From the NCBI RefSeq assembly GCF_027920805.1, contig NZ_JANWOI010000003.1, positions 248,001 to 312,000 on the forward strand: a stretch of DNA of 64,000 bases. The letters run 5' to 3'. The position numbers and the translations under genes were made by a program. Positions 1 through 8,887 of the stretch are shown here, one piece after another (position 1 is the first letter of the stretch; every line of letters starts with the position of its first letter). Origin of the DNA: Govania unica. Its GTDB lineage: Bacteria; Pseudomonadota; Alphaproteobacteria; Sphingomonadales; Govanellaceae. The notes under the pieces are model-generated. The model saw only the letters and a list, made by a program, of their open reading frames with translations, was not told the origin of the DNA and did not search any database.

Positions 1-341
1 AGGTTCATTTCGATGATATGGACCAGGGCTTGCGGGAAATGGGCGTCGGCGATCTGGGCGTCGGCAAGCGGATCAAAGTCATGGCGCAGGCCTTTTATGG
101 CCGGGTCGGGGCCTATGATGCGGCCTATGCCACGAGTGAAGCGGGCGGTGGCTCGGATGAGTTCCGCGCGGCCCTCGCGCGCAATGTTTATCGGGATGCG
201 GTGCCGTCAGACGCGGCGCTCGGCTGGTTGACGGACTATGCCATTGCTGCACGGCGGGAGATGGCGGCGCAACCGCTTGAGGCGCTGATGCAGGGCCGGG
301 TGCGGTTTCCGGCGCCTGGTAAGTTAGAGGAGACGGTGTGA
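1..341 (+). CDS. Ubiquinol-cytochrome c chaperone family protein (CBP3-like), 5' end cut by window
   Basis: This is the C-terminal part of a CBP3/ubiquinol-cytochrome c chaperone family protein, which assists assembly of cytochrome b of the bc1 complex at the inner membrane. The frame is open to the left edge, and the residues before the first internal ATG (base 18) already fit the family (VHFDD), so the true start lies outside the window. The visible motifs MDQGLREMGVGDL and GKRIKVMAQAFYGR are the family's most conserved block. It ends in TGA at 339-341, overlapping by one base the ATG of the DUF177 gene. This chaperone-DUF177-rpmF-plsX order is common in Alphaproteobacteria. Confidence 0.88.
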   Translation, partial: VHFDDMDQGLREMGVGDLGVGKRIKVMAQAFYGRVGAYDAAYATSEAGGGSDEFRAALARNVYRDAVPSDAALGWLTDYAIAARREMAAQPLEALMQGRVRFPAPGKLEETV

Positions 342-901
342 TGAGCACAGAACATAAACCGGCACAGGGTCCTTATGAATTCAGCCGCACGGTGGCGGTC
401 TATGATGTTCGGGACGGCGGTCTGCGCCTTGGAATCGTGGCCGATCCGCGGGAGTGCGTGGCCATGGCGCGGCGCTTCGAGGTTCTTGGTCTGGCCAATG
501 TGAAGGCCGAACTGCGGTTGATGCCGCTTGAGGGCGGGGATATCCTGCTTGAAGGCCGGGCCGAGGCCCAGGCGGAGCAGGCCTGCATCGTCACCGGCGA
601 ACCGGTGAAGAGTACCATTGCTTCCGAGTTCTCGGTGCGTTATATCTCCCCGGGCATTGGAACCGAGAGTTTTGAAGATGAAGACTTCGACGTTCTAGGA
701 GAAGATACTGAGCCGCTGCCTGCCGATGTGATTGATGTCGGCGAGGTGGTGACCCAGTATCTGTCACTGGCTATTGATCCTTATCCCCGCAAGCCGGGAG
801 CCGTCAGCGGTGTGGTTGAATTGACCCCCGAAGGCGTTGTTCCCAGCACTGAGCGCGCAAATCCGTTTGATGCACTCAAGAAATTGCAAGAGAAGGGTTG
901 A
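341..901 (+). CDS. DUF177 / YceD family protein
   Basis: A 186-residue DUF177 (YceD) family protein. Members sit next to rpmF in most bacteria; in E. coli and plants they are linked to 23S rRNA accumulation, and the exact reaction is unknown. The ATG at 341 is chosen over the GTG at 338 because it gives a TGATG overlap with the previous stop and has AGAGGAG about 10 bases upstream. The acidic C-terminal half (FEDEDFDVLGEDTEPLP), the VGEVVTQYLSLAIDPYPR segment and the end NPFDALKKL are typical of the family. Only 88 bases separate it from rpmF. Confidence 0.9.
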   Translation: MSTEHKPAQGPYEFSRTVAVYDVRDGGLRLGIVADPRECVAMARRFEVLGLANVKAELRLMPLEGGDILLEGRAEAQAEQACIVTGEPVKSTIASEFSVRYISPGIGTESFEDEDFDVLGEDTEPLPADVIDVGEVVTQYLSLAIDPYPRKPGAVSGVVELTPEGVVPSTERANPFDALKKLQEKG

Positions 902-989
902 AGGGCGGACAGAAATCGCTATGTTCGTCCGCTTGAAATGCTGAATGATTTCGGGCTTTCGCCCAATTTAACACGGACTTAGAAGAACC

Positions 990-1175
990 ATGGCTGTTCC
1001 GAAGAGAAAAACATCCCCGTCCCGCCGCAATATGCGCCGTTCGCACGACGCATTGAAGGCGACGATCAACCAGGATTGCCCGAACTGCGGTGAGCTGAAG
1101 CTGCCGCATCATGTTTGTGGCTCCTGCGGCTATTACGACGGCCGTGAAGTGGTCGGTTCGTCGGACGTTGCGTAA
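990..1175 (+). CDS. rpmF: 50S ribosomal protein L32
   Basis: Ribosomal protein L32 of the large subunit, 61 residues, the usual length for Alphaproteobacteria. It begins [17 protein letters not shown], a basic rRNA-binding tail, followed by a Zn-ribbon with two CxxC pairs (CPNCG and CGSCG), so it is the zinc-binding C+ form. It lies between the DUF177 gene and plsX, the conserved order that couples ribosome synthesis with phospholipid synthesis. Confidence 0.97.
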   Translation: MAVPKRKTSPSRRNMRRSHDALKATINQDCPNCGELKLPHHVCGSCGYYDGREVVGSSDVA

Positions 1176-1218
1176 ACATTCAGCGGGCGGAGGCCGTTAG
1201 GCCAGCCGGAGGCGTTCC

Positions 1219-2265
1219 TTGAAGCGAAAGCTGTCGATCGCACTCGACGCCATGGGCGGAGATCATGCTCCAGCTGCGGTTGTCGATGGTGCAGAGATCG
1301 CTCGGGAGCGTTACCCGAACGCGCTGTTCAGGCTATTTGGCGATGAAGCGGTCTTGAAGCCGCTTGTCGCACGCTACCCGAAGCTTCAGACGGTTGCCGT
1401 CATCGAGCATACGGATAGCGTGGTCACCGCCGATGACAAGCCGGGGCAGGCTCTGCGCCGTGGTCGCGGGTCCAGCATGGGCCTTGCGATTGAAGCCGTC
1501 AGCGAGGGGCGGGCCGATGTGGCCGTCTCGGCCGGGAATACCGGTGCGCTCATGGCTTTGGCCAAATTCATGTTAAAGACCATGCCGGGCATCGATCGCC
1601 CGGCTTTGGCGACTCTGATTCCGACCACACGCGGCGAAAGCGTCATGCTGGACCTTGGGGCGAATGTCGAATGCGACGATCGCAACCTGGTGGAGTTCGC
1701 GGTCATGGGCGCGGCTTTTGCCCGTACCGTGCTTGGGGTTCCGCGTCCGACGGTGGCTTTGCTCAATGTCGGGGTCGAGGAATTGAAGGGCAAGGACGCC
1801 GTCAAGGCAGCCGGTCAGACCCTGAAAGACAGCCCGCTGCCGTTCGAGTTTACCGGCTTTGTCGAAGGCGATGATATTGCCGCCGGTACGGTCGATGTGG
1901 TCGTCACCGATGGCTTTACCGGCAATGTGGCCCTGAAGACCGCCGAAGGCACGGCCAGAATGATCGCCGGGCTGACGCGCAACGCCTTCGCCAATTCACT
2001 TGGCGGCAAGCTTGGCTATTTCTTCGCGCAGCGCGGCATGCGGGCGCTCAGGGCGCATCTTGACCCGAACAACCATAACGGCGCAGTGTTCCTTGGGCTG
2101 AATGGTCTGGTGGTCAAAAGTCATGGCGGGGCCAGTGCGCTTGGTATTGCGAGCGCCATCGGTGTGGCCCATGATCTCGCGGCGGATGATCTGATGGGCC
2201 GTATTGCTGAAGATCTGAAAAGCGGGGGGGCAGATACCCCATCTCCTGATGAAGTGGCGACGTGA
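1219..2265 (+). CDS. plsX: Phosphate acyltransferase PlsX
   Basis: PlsX converts acyl-ACP and phosphate to acyl-phosphate, the acyl donor for PlsY in phosphatidic acid synthesis, at the inner face of the membrane. The 348-residue length is normal. The N-terminal signature [11 protein letters not shown] is intact, and [11 protein letters not shown] and [13 protein letters not shown] are typical PlsX motifs. The start is the TTG at 1219: it gives the family N-terminus and has a CCGGAGG ribosome site about 6 bases upstream, while the first in-frame ATG would remove the leading strand of the fold. The stop overlaps the fabH start (TGATG). Confidence 0.96.
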   Translation: MKRKLSIALDAMGGDHAPAAVVDGAEIARERYPNALFRLFGDEAVLKPLVARYPKLQTVAVIEHTDSVVTADDKPGQALRRGRGSSMGLAIEAVSEGRADVAVSAGNTGALMALAKFMLKTMPGIDRPALATLIPTTRGESVMLDLGANVECDDRNLVEFAVMGAAFARTVLGVPRPTVALLNVGVEELKGKDAVKAAGQTLKDSPLPFEFTGFVEGDDIAAGTVDVVVTDGFTGNVALKTAEGTARMIAGLTRNAFANSLGGKLGYFFAQRGMRALRAHLDPNNHNGAVFLGLNGLVVKSHGGASALGIASAIGVAHDLAADDLMGRIAEDLKSGGADTPSPDEVAT

Positions 2266-3242
2266 TGACAGTTATTCGATCCATAATCCGGGGGACCGGC
2301 TCCTATCTTCCCGCTCGTGTCATGCTGAACAGCGAGCTTGCGGCAGAAGTCGAAACCAGTGACGAATGGATTCAGGAACGCACGGGCATCCGTCAGCGCC
2401 ATATAGCGGCCGACGGGGAAAAGACCTCGGATCTGGCCCTTGCGGCGGCCCGGGCGGCTTTGCAGGCGGCGGGGGTTGAGGCTGAAGATATTGATTTGAT
2501 CGTGTTGGCCACAGCGACTCCGGATCAGACCTTTCCGGCCACCGCCACCAAGGTTCAGGCGGCGCTTGGCATGACGCGGGGCTTTGCCTTTGATGTGCAG
2601 GCCGTCTGTTCCGGTTTCGTCTATGCCATGACGGTAGCTGATAATTTCATCAAGGCGGGGCAGGTCAAGCGGGCGCTGGTGATCGGCGCTGAAACCTTTT
2701 CACGTATTCTCGATTGGCAGGATCGTACCACCTGCGTGCTGTTCGGCGACGGTGCCGGGGCTGTGGTGCTTGAGGCGGCGACGGGCGACGGCAGCGTGGC
2801 CGATCGTGGCATTCTGACCAGTCATCTCCATTCCGATGGCCGCCATCATGATCTGCTCTATGTGGACGGGGGGCCGTCATCGACCCAGACGACCGGCTAT
2901 TTGCGCATGGAAGGCAACAAGGTCTTCAAGCATGCTGTGGCGAATTTATCGGAGGTGATTTCCGAGTCGCTGGCGGCAACGGGTCTCAAGGCCGACGATC
3001 TCGACTGGATCGTGCCGCATCAGGCCAATAAACGTATCCTCGATGGCACCGCCAAAAAAATGAATATTCCGGCTGAGCGCGTGATCGTGACGGTGGATCA
3101 TCACGCCAATACCTCGGCCGCCTCGATCCCGCTCGCCCTGGCGGAAGCCGTGGCTGACGGCCGTATAAAGCCCGGAAATCTGGTATTGTTGGAGGCTATG
3201 GGCGGCGGCTTTACCTGGGGCGCGGTGCTCGTTCGCATGTGA
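2265..3242 (+). CDS. fabH: 3-oxoacyl-ACP synthase III (KAS III)
   Basis: FabH condenses acetyl-CoA with malonyl-ACP to start fatty acid synthesis. The 325-residue protein carries the full Cys-His-Asn triad: Cys115 in QAVCSGF, His252 in VPHQAN and Asn282 in HHANTS. The ATG at 2265 overlaps the plsX stop by one base, so it is chosen over the GTG one codon earlier. Translational coupling with plsX suggests coordinated supply of acyl-ACP and acyl-phosphate. Confidence 0.97.
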   Translation: MTVIRSIIRGTGSYLPARVMLNSELAAEVETSDEWIQERTGIRQRHIAADGEKTSDLALAAARAALQAAGVEAEDIDLIVLATATPDQTFPATATKVQAALGMTRGFAFDVQAVCSGFVYAMTVADNFIKAGQVKRALVIGAETFSRILDWQDRTTCVLFGDGAGAVVLEAATGDGSVADRGILTSHLHSDGRHHDLLYVDGGPSSTQTTGYLRMEGNKVFKHAVANLSEVISESLAATGLKADDLDWIVPHQANKRILDGTAKKMNIPAERVIVTVDHHANTSAASIPLALAEAVADGRIKPGNLVLLEAMGGGFTWGAVLVRM

Positions 3243-3324
3243 TGCGGGAGCACCGAGGGCAGCTGGTTCCCGTTCTGCGGGCGCAAGATCCTTAATTTGT
3301 AACGGCTTTAGATAGACAGCGCTG

Positions 3325-3354
3325 TTGACTCAGGCGCTCTCTTAGGACTAGGCT
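3325..3354 (+). promoter_or_regulatory. Candidate sigma-70-type promoter for ihfA
   Basis: A TTGACT box at 3325-3330 and a weak TAGGCT box at 3349-3354, 18 bases apart, lie 36 bases before the ihfA start in a 147-base gap after fabH. The -35 box is good and the -10 box poor, so this is a reading by eye only. Confidence 0.4.
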
Positions 3355-3389
3355 TTAAGTCCTTAAGGGACAACCATTTCTTACGGATT

Positions 3390-3698
3390 ATGGCGATGAG
3401 CGCTAAGACAGTAACGCGAGCGGACCTGGCCGAAGCCGTTTACCAGGAAGTCGGCTTGTCGCGTAACGAGTCGGCCGATCTTGTCGAGCTGGTGCTGGAA
3501 GAAATTTCAAGCAGCCTGATCGATGGTCATAACGTCAAGATTTCTTCTTTCGGCAGTTTTGTCGTGCGGCAGAAGGGGGAGCGTATCGGTCGCAATCCCA
3601 AAACTGGCGAGGAAGTTCCGATTGAACCAAGACGGGTGGTTGTGTTCCGCCCGTCGCAGGTTCTGAAGGAACGGGTGAGCCGCCGCGCGAAAGCATAG
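3390..3698 (+). CDS. ihfA: Integration host factor subunit alpha
   Basis: IHF-alpha, a DNA-bending protein that acts with IHF-beta (not in this window). The 102 residues match the family length. [20 protein letters not shown] is the helical dimer part; [19 protein letters not shown] and the beta-arm segment [18 protein letters not shown] contain the intercalating proline region. Two in-frame ATG codons (3390, 3396) are possible starts; the first is used. The position between fabH and a MerR gene is standard in Alphaproteobacteria. Confidence 0.95.
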   Translation: MAMSAKTVTRADLAEAVYQEVGLSRNESADLVELVLEEISSSLIDGHNVKISSFGSFVVRQKGERIGRNPKTGEEVPIEPRRVVVFRPSQVLKERVSRRAKA

Positions 3699-3717
3699 AC
3701 CCTGGTCTATGCGGACG

Positions 3718-3780
3718 AGACGTGCTGATTTTGATCCAGCTTGGTGAATAACAAGCTGGATGAGAATCAGCGTCTGTTTT
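3718..3780 (+). terminator. Long hairpin terminator after ihfA
   Basis: An imperfect inverted repeat whose inner arms (ATCCAGCTTG / CAAGCTGGAT) pair perfectly and whose outer arms (AGACG...CTGATTTT / GAATCAG...CGTCT) pair with small bulges, followed by GTTTT. It lies 20 bases after the ihfA stop and just before the MerR gene. A smaller hairpin (GCATAGACC / GGTCTATGC) overlaps the ihfA stop. Confidence 0.65.
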
Positions 3781-3806
3781 CGATGTAGGAGCCGAGTGTA
3801 AGCGTG

Positions 3807-4481
3807 ATGTCCGAGACCTCAAAAACAGAGGACCTGTCGCAGGATCTGGGTGTAACGGCAGGTAACAGACGCGGACCGCAGATATCGGGTGCGGAGCAGC
3901 TTGCACTGTTGGCTGAGTCCAGCCGCAAATCAGACAATTCTGAACCAGGGCGCAAGGTGGTTCTTGTTGAACCAGAGCGCAAGGCGCCTCTTGTTGAAAC
4001 AGGGCGCAAAGCGTCCGTTATCGAATCTGGGCGCAAAGCGCCGGGGGCCTTCCGCACCATCAGCGAAGTGGCTGAGGATCTCGGGATCCCACAGCATGTG
4101 TTGCGTTTCTGGGAAAGCAAATTTGCTCAGATCAAGCCGATCAAACGCGGTGGCGGGCGGCGCTATTACCGGCCCGAGGATATCGATCTCCTGCGGGCGA
4201 TTCAGGCGCTGCTCTATGATGATAAATATACCATCAAGGGCGCGCAGCAACTGATCCGCGAACAGGGCGTGCGAACCATCATCCAGACCTTCGGCGGCTT
4301 TGCCGGAGCGGCGGCGCAGAATGCCGAATTCGGCATTCGTACCCAACTGGTGGTGGCAGAGCCGCTGGAGCAGGGCTTGCAAAACACCGGATTGATGGCT
4401 GATTTGCGCGATGTTCTGCAGGAGCTTGAGGCCATTCAGGCGGCCCTTCTCGCGCCCGCTCAGGTTTCATCGGCGGGGTGA
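3807..4481 (+). CDS. MerR family transcriptional regulator
   Basis: A 224-residue MerR-type DNA-binding protein. The winged helix-turn-helix lies at about residues 82-150 ([20 protein letters not shown] then [18 protein letters not shown]). This regulator regularly follows ihfA in Alphaproteobacteria; its targets are not known to me. The ATG at 3807 is preferred over the GTG at 3804. Residues 45-80, before the DNA-binding domain, are an unusual run of four imperfect 9-residue repeats (E-x-G-R-K-A-x-x-V/I). The C-terminal part is alanine-rich and helical, with no obvious effector-binding cysteines. Confidence 0.88.
   Translation: MSETSKTEDLSQDLGVTAGNRRGPQISGAEQLALLAESSRKSDNSEPGRKVVLVEPERKAPLVETGRKASVIESGRKAPGAFRTISEVAEDLGIPQHVLRFWESKFAQIKPIKRGGGRRYYRPEDIDLLRAIQALLYDDKYTIKGAQQLIREQGVRTIIQTFGGFAGAAAQNAEFGIRTQLVVAEPLEQGLQNTGLMADLRDVLQELEAIQAALLAPAQVSSAG
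3939..4046 (+). repeat. Four 27-bp in-frame tandem repeats inside the MerR gene
   Basis: Four imperfect copies of a 27-base unit encode [27 protein letters not shown] and ESGRKAPGA. The period is a whole number of codons, so copy-number changes would leave the frame intact and only lengthen a basic linker before the DNA-binding domain. Confidence 0.8.
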
Positions 4482-4501
4482 TTTTTTCTCCTATCAATCA
4501 G

Positions 4502-4530
4502 TTGCTCTCTTGAAAGGCGGACGCTATAGT
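4502..4530 (+). promoter_or_regulatory. Candidate promoter for tRNA-Pro
   Basis: TTGCTC at 4502-4507 and TATAGT at 4525-4530 with a 17-base spacer, followed about 26 bases later by the mature tRNA 5' end. A GC-rich stretch (CCGCTCCGC) between the -10 box and the tRNA resembles the discriminator of growth-rate-controlled stable-RNA promoters. Confidence 0.55.
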
Positions 4531-4556
4531 CCGCTCCGCTCTCGTGAGAGCTTTGA

Positions 4557-4633
<77 letters not shown>

Positions 4634-4641
4634 ATAAACAG

Positions 4642-4685
4642 GGGGTTGACCTTTCGAGGGCAACCCCTTTTTTATTGGTCGGAAT
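4642..4685 (+). terminator. Terminator of tRNA-Pro, with distal arm complementary to the tRNA 3' end
   Basis: A 7-bp GC hairpin (GGGGTTG 4642-4648 / CAACCCC 4661-4667) followed by a T-run forms an ordinary intrinsic terminator. Bases 4671-4685 are the exact reverse complement of 4624-4638, that is of the tRNA 3' acceptor strand, CCA and next five bases. The whole segment can therefore also fold into a much longer stem that would unfold the tRNA acceptor stem. Confidence 0.75.
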
Positions 4686-4728
4686 ATGTTGAGAGATCAT
4701 TTCACATTTCGTCAGGAAGGGCTGTCCC

Positions 4729-5721
4729 ATGTCTTCTGTCCGTCGTCCTCATGTGTTTGTGACGCGTCCTTTGCCGGGACGGGGGCTTGAGCGGCTGAGT
4801 GCTGTGGCGGAGGTGGATGTCTGGAGGGAAGAGGGCGCGCCGTCTCATGATGTGCTGTTGGCGCGGGCGGCTGAGGCCGATGGGCTGTTGTGCATGTTGA
4901 CGGATCGCATTGATGCCGGGTTGCTGGATGCCTGCCCGCGGCTGCGTGTGATTGCCACTTGTTCTGTCGGTTATGATCATGTGGATCTGGCGGCGTTGAC
5001 GGCGCGGGACATTCCGCTTGGGAATACGCCCGGAGTTTTGACCGATGCGACGGCAGATCTGGCCATGGCCTTGATGCTGGGGGCCGGGCGGCGGATCACT
5101 GAGGCGGAGCGTTTTTTGCGTGCGGGGGAGTGGAGCGAGGCGCTGCGCTGGGATCCCTTGATGTTTTTAGGCATGGATTTTCGCGGTGCGACCCTTGGCA
5201 TTGCCGGGTTCGGGGCCATCGGGCAGGCGGTGGCTTCGCGGGCGCGGGCCTTTGGCATGCGGGTGCTCGCCTGGTCGCGGTCGGGGACTGCGGCAGACGG
5301 GGTGGAGGCGGTGTCGTTTGAACGCCTGTTGGCGGAGTCGGATGTCATCAGCATTCATGTGCCGCTGTCGGCGGAGACGCGCGGGCTTTTCGATGCGCGG
5401 GTTCTTGCCGCTATGAAGCCCGGGGCCATGCTGATCAATACCGCGCGCGGCGGCATTGTCGATGAGGCGGCGCTGGCGGCGGCGTTGCAGACAGGGCATC
5501 TGTCGGCGGCAGCCACGGATGTGTTCGCGACCGAGCCGGTGGCCATGGACAGTCCTTTGCTTGCGGCCCCGAATATCATCGTGGTGCCGCATATCGGCAG
5601 CGCCACGCTTGCCACCCGCAGTCGCATGGCGGATATGAGCGTCGATAATCTGATCGCCGGATTGAAGGGGGAGCGCATGCCCAATTCTCCGAATGGCGAT
5701 CAGGTGCGAAGCCGCCGCTGA
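4729..5721 (+). CDS. D-2-hydroxyacid dehydrogenase (glyoxylate/hydroxypyruvate reductase type)
   Basis: A 330-residue NAD(P)-dependent D-isomer-specific 2-hydroxyacid dehydrogenase. The Rossmann motif GIAGFGAIGQAV is present, and the catalytic triad is visible as Arg in NTARGGIVDEAAL, Glu in DVFATEPV and His in VPHIGSAT. Its stop overlaps the start of a glycerate 2-kinase (TGATGG), so the pair probably makes D-glycerate from hydroxypyruvate or glyoxylate-derived compounds and then phosphorylates it into glycolysis. Substrate preference is inferred from the neighbour, not from residues. Confidence 0.9.
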   Translation: MSSVRRPHVFVTRPLPGRGLERLSAVAEVDVWREEGAPSHDVLLARAAEADGLLCMLTDRIDAGLLDACPRLRVIATCSVGYDHVDLAALTARDIPLGNTPGVLTDATADLAMALMLGAGRRITEAERFLRAGEWSEALRWDPLMFLGMDFRGATLGIAGFGAIGQAVASRARAFGMRVLAWSRSGTAADGVEAVSFERLLAESDVISIHVPLSAETRGLFDARVLAAMKPGAMLINTARGGIVDEAALAAALQTGHLSAAATDVFATEPVAMDSPLLAAPNIIVVPHIGSATLATRSRMADMSVDNLIAGLKGERMPNSPNGDQVRSRR

Positions 5722-6953
5722 TGGACGCGCGGGCGCTGTTGCTGGATCTGTTTGAGACGGCGGTGGCGGCGGCGGATCCGTTGCGATTGCTGCCGTTGCA
5801 TCTGCCGCCGCGCCCCACGGGCCGGGTGATTGTGATCGGGGCGGGCAAGGCGGCGGGCTCCATGGCGCGAGCGCTTGAGGACAGTTGGGGGCAGGATCTT
5901 ACGGGGCTTGTGGTTACGCGGTATGGCCATGGCATGGCCTGCGCGGGCATTGCGGTGCTTGAGGCCGGGCATCCTTTGCCGGATGCGGCGGGGCAGGATG
6001 CTGCCCGGCGCATGTGCGATTTGCTGCGCGGGCTTACGGCGGATGACACGGTGATCTGTTTATTGTCGGGCGGGGGATCGGCGCTTTTGACGCTGCCGCC
6101 TCCGGCTGTTTCCCTCGCGGAAAAACAGGCGGTCAATAAAGCGTTGCTGCGGTCGGGCGCGCGCATTGATGAGATGAATTGCGTGCGTAAGCATCTGTCG
6201 GCCGTCAAGGGCGGGCGGCTTGCGGCCATGGCCTTTCCGGCGCGGATGGTGACTTATGTCATCTCGGATGTGCCGGGGGATGCGGTGGAGGTGATCGCCT
6301 CGGGGCCGACGGTTGGGGATCCGACGACTTCGGCCGAAGCGCTGGGCATTCTGGATCATTATAATATTTCGGTGAGTGAGCAGCTGCGCGATTGGCTGCG
6401 CTCGCCGCAGTCGGAATCGGTGAAGCCGGGGGATGCGCGGCTCGCGCGGTCGTCGGTGACGGTGATCGCGACGGCGCGGCAGAGCCTTGATGCGGCGGCG
6501 GCGCGGGCGCGGGCGCTTGGGCTCAATCCCGTTTGTCTGGGCGATGATATTGAAGGTGAGGCGCGGGAGGTGGCGGCGGCGCAGGCGACGCTTGCGCTTG
6601 GCTCCGGTCCGGCGGTGTTTTTGTCGGGTGGGGAGACCACGGTGACGGTGCGTGGGTCGGGGCGCGGCGGGCGTAATGCGGAATATCTGCTGGCGCTGAT
6701 GATCGCGCTTAGGGGGCAAAATCATATCTATGCGTTGGCCGCCGACACCGATGGCATTGACGGCAGCGAGGATAATGCCGGGGCGATCTTTGGGCCGGAC
6801 AGTTGGCGGAGGGCGCTGGCGCTTGGCCTCGATCCGGAGGTAATGCTTGCGGACAATGATGCTTATGGGTTGTTCGAGGCGCTTGGCGATCTTGTGGTGA
6901 CCGGGCCGACGCGCACCAATGTGAATGATTTTCGTGCCATTCTGGTGACGTGA
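5721..6953 (+). CDS. Glycerate 2-kinase (GckA/TtuD type, MOFRL family)
   Basis: A 410-residue class II glycerate kinase, which makes 2-phosphoglycerate from D-glycerate and ATP. The N-terminal GAGKAAGSMARALE and CLLSGGGSALLTLP, the central MNCVRKHLSAVKGGRLA and the C-terminal MOFRL domain (GGRNAEYLLALMIAL, DTDGIDGSEDNAGAIF) are all present. Older annotation calls this family hydroxypyruvate reductase TtuD, but the biochemical role is kinase. It is translationally coupled to the dehydrogenase upstream. Confidence 0.92.
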   Translation: MDARALLLDLFETAVAAADPLRLLPLHLPPRPTGRVIVIGAGKAAGSMARALEDSWGQDLTGLVVTRYGHGMACAGIAVLEAGHPLPDAAGQDAARRMCDLLRGLTADDTVICLLSGGGSALLTLPPPAVSLAEKQAVNKALLRSGARIDEMNCVRKHLSAVKGGRLAAMAFPARMVTYVISDVPGDAVEVIASGPTVGDPTTSAEALGILDHYNISVSEQLRDWLRSPQSESVKPGDARLARSSVTVIATARQSLDAAAARARALGLNPVCLGDDIEGEAREVAAAQATLALGSGPAVFLSGGETTVTVRGSGRGGRNAEYLLALMIALRGQNHIYALAADTDGIDGSEDNAGAIFGPDSWRRALALGLDPEVMLADNDAYGLFEALGDLVVTGPTRTNVNDFRAILVT

Positions 6954-7048
6954 AAAGCTCAGTCTTTGCCAGGGCGGGTTTTGGAAGTGTTAACCTGATC
7001 GCAGCTAGGCTGCGGTGGGTATTGTGGGTATTGGGGTATGGGTGAAAA

Positions 7049-8341
7049 ATGAGTGCCGAGCGCCTACTCGATCTTGATGAGGAGAGCCGTGAGCGCTTGC
7101 GGCTGTTGTTGGCTGACGGTGGCGCCGTCTCGGCCGGGCAGTTGGTTTTGTTCGGGCTTGAGGCGGTCAAGTCGCGCCTTGGGGAAAGCTGGCCGCGCTA
7201 TGTGGACCGGGTGCATGAGCAAACCACTAAAATTCTGACCCAGGTTCTGGACCCGTCCGAGGTGTTCCTGCGCCTTGGCGAGGATCGCTATGTGATCGTT
7301 TTTTGCAATCGGGACCAGGCAGTGGCTCAGGTCATTTGTGAAAAGATCGTGCGCGATGTGGCCGAAGTTTTTCTTGGCACGCCGGAGATGATGGAGTTGA
7401 CCGCCGATGGCGTCGTCATGATGCTGAATGCGGACAGCGTGGCGCAGATACTTGGGCTTGAGGTGGAGGACGCCGAGCCGCGCGACCTCAGCATTTGGCA
7501 GGACGTGCCGCCGGTCGAAATGGCGGTGCGCGGCCCGGAGTTTGTAACGGTTGCGGATGGGGCCGTGGCGCCCCTTGGCGATATCTGTTTCGTGCCGATC
7601 TGGGATATGGCGCGCAATGTCGTTTATACTTATAAGCCGAGCATTCTTGCCGTGCGTGGGCGGCGGCGGGTCAGCGGCTATCATGCGCTGGAGGACGGGC
7701 GCGATGCGCGGGCGGTCCGGATGCTGGATTTCGCCCTGTTGCAGGCGGCGGGGCGGGCGATCGAAGCGGGGACGGCGGGTGCGGTGGCCATCATGACCAT
7801 TCCGGTGAGTTTCCGGACGCTGGCGAGCCGCGATGCGGCGCTGGATTATTTTGGCGATTGCGCCGCGTTACCGGCACATGTGCGCCGCCATATCATTTTC
7901 GAACTGGCCGATCTGACGCCGGGAACGCCGGTGTGGCGCGCTTATGAGCTGCTGTCGACCTTGAAGCGGTTTTCGCGCGGGTTGTTTCTTCGGATTGATC
8001 AGAGCTGGCGAGATTTCAGCATTTTGCAGGAGTTGCCGGTGCGCGGGCTGGTGTTCGATGTGGAGATGGACATGCGGCCGCTTGACCGCATTGCCGCCGA
8101 TATGGCGCGCGCCGCGGTCGAGGCGCGGGGGCGGGGTTGGGTCTTTGCGGTGTCCGGGGTTTATAATCGGGAATTGACGCTGGCGGCGCGGGCCGCGGGG
8201 GCGCGGCTGGTCTATGGGCATTATCTGGTGGCGGCGGTGAGCAAGCCGCTGCCGGCCAAGGCGCTTGACTGGATGGCGCTTGAAAAGCTGACGGGCGGGG
8301 ACGGCAGCTGGCGCGCGGTGCAGATGGAGCGTCTTGTGTAG
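7049..8341 (+). CDS. Degenerate GGDEF-EAL-like protein, probably catalytically inactive
   Basis: A 430-residue soluble protein that I read as a diverged GGDEF plus EAL pair. Around residues 65-105, FLRLGEDRYVIVFCNRDQ aligns with the diguanylate cyclase loop (RLGGDEFAIL) but the signature is GEDRY. Residues ~225-410 follow the EAL fold: IPVSFRTLASRDA, FELADLTPGTP (for LEITE), LKRFSRG, and an end (GARLVYGHYLVAAVSKP) matching the usual GYLFSRP strand. The EAL motif itself and the DDFG metal site are missing, so cyclic-di-GMP synthesis or breakdown is unlikely; binding of a nucleotide or partner is possible. No membrane segment is seen. Confidence 0.6.
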   Translation: MSAERLLDLDEESRERLRLLLADGGAVSAGQLVLFGLEAVKSRLGESWPRYVDRVHEQTTKILTQVLDPSEVFLRLGEDRYVIVFCNRDQAVAQVICEKIVRDVAEVFLGTPEMMELTADGVVMMLNADSVAQILGLEVEDAEPRDLSIWQDVPPVEMAVRGPEFVTVADGAVAPLGDICFVPIWDMARNVVYTYKPSILAVRGRRRVSGYHALEDGRDARAVRMLDFALLQAAGRAIEAGTAGAVAIMTIPVSFRTLASRDAALDYFGDCAALPAHVRRHIIFELADLTPGTPVWRAYELLSTLKRFSRGLFLRIDQSWRDFSILQELPVRGLVFDVEMDMRPLDRIAADMARAAVEARGRGWVFAVSGVYNRELTLAARAAGARLVYGHYLVAAVSKPLPAKALDWMALEKLTGGDGSWRAVQMERLV

Positions 8342-8378
8342 GATGACAAGCGGGTCGGGATCCGTTATAAGCCGCCGC

Positions 8379-8750
8379 ATGATGGAAATATTCAAACGCT
8401 TTACTTTTGACGCCGCCCATCAACTGGCCTGCAATGTGCCGGCCGGGCATCGCTATGCCGGTTTGCATGGGCATTCGTTCGAGGTCGAGGTTTTTGTCGG
8501 CGGTGAACCGGATCCGGCAAAAGGCTGGGTCGTCGATTTCGCGGCCCTTGAGGCGGCGTTGAAGCCCTTGCAGGAAACTCTGGATCACGGATATCTCAAT
8601 GAGATTCCGGGGCTTGAGGTGCCGACCCTGGAACATATCGCAATCTGGATCTGGGATCGTCTGAAGCCGCAATTCCCCGGCCTTGCCCGGGTGGTGGTCA
8701 AACGCGGCAGCTTTGGCGAAGGCTGCGTTTATAGCGGACCGCGCGGTTAG
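8379..8750 (+). CDS. 6-carboxytetrahydropterin synthase (QueD)-like protein lacking the usual catalytic Cys
   Basis: A 123-residue member of the PTPS/QueD family. The three zinc histidines are there (His14 in FDAAHQL; His30 and His32 in LHGHSFEV), as is the Asp-His pair in LDHGYLNEI. In E. coli QueD the nucleophile is the Cys of GHKCGRLHGH; here the same place reads GHRYAGLHGH, with Tyr26. The later Glu of VKET is also not conserved (VKRGSF). Either another Cys (Cys18) substitutes or the protein performs a different pterin reaction. Starts at 8334 (GTG) or 8343 (ATG) are possible; 8379 matches the family N-terminus. No other queuosine gene is nearby. Confidence 0.75.
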   Translation: MMEIFKRFTFDAAHQLACNVPAGHRYAGLHGHSFEVEVFVGGEPDPAKGWVVDFAALEAALKPLQETLDHGYLNEIPGLEVPTLEHIAIWIWDRLKPQFPGLARVVVKRGSFGEGCVYSGPRG

Positions 8751-8887
8751 GCTTGAGTCGATTCGGCCTGGGCTTTGCCGTGAGGGTGGGGCGGATTTAA
8801 TTTATTTTGGGGTTTATGGGTGCTGGCGGGCTTGCTGGCGCTTGGATGAGTCATGTCTTGCGCTGGTGCGTGTGGGGCGGGCTTTCT

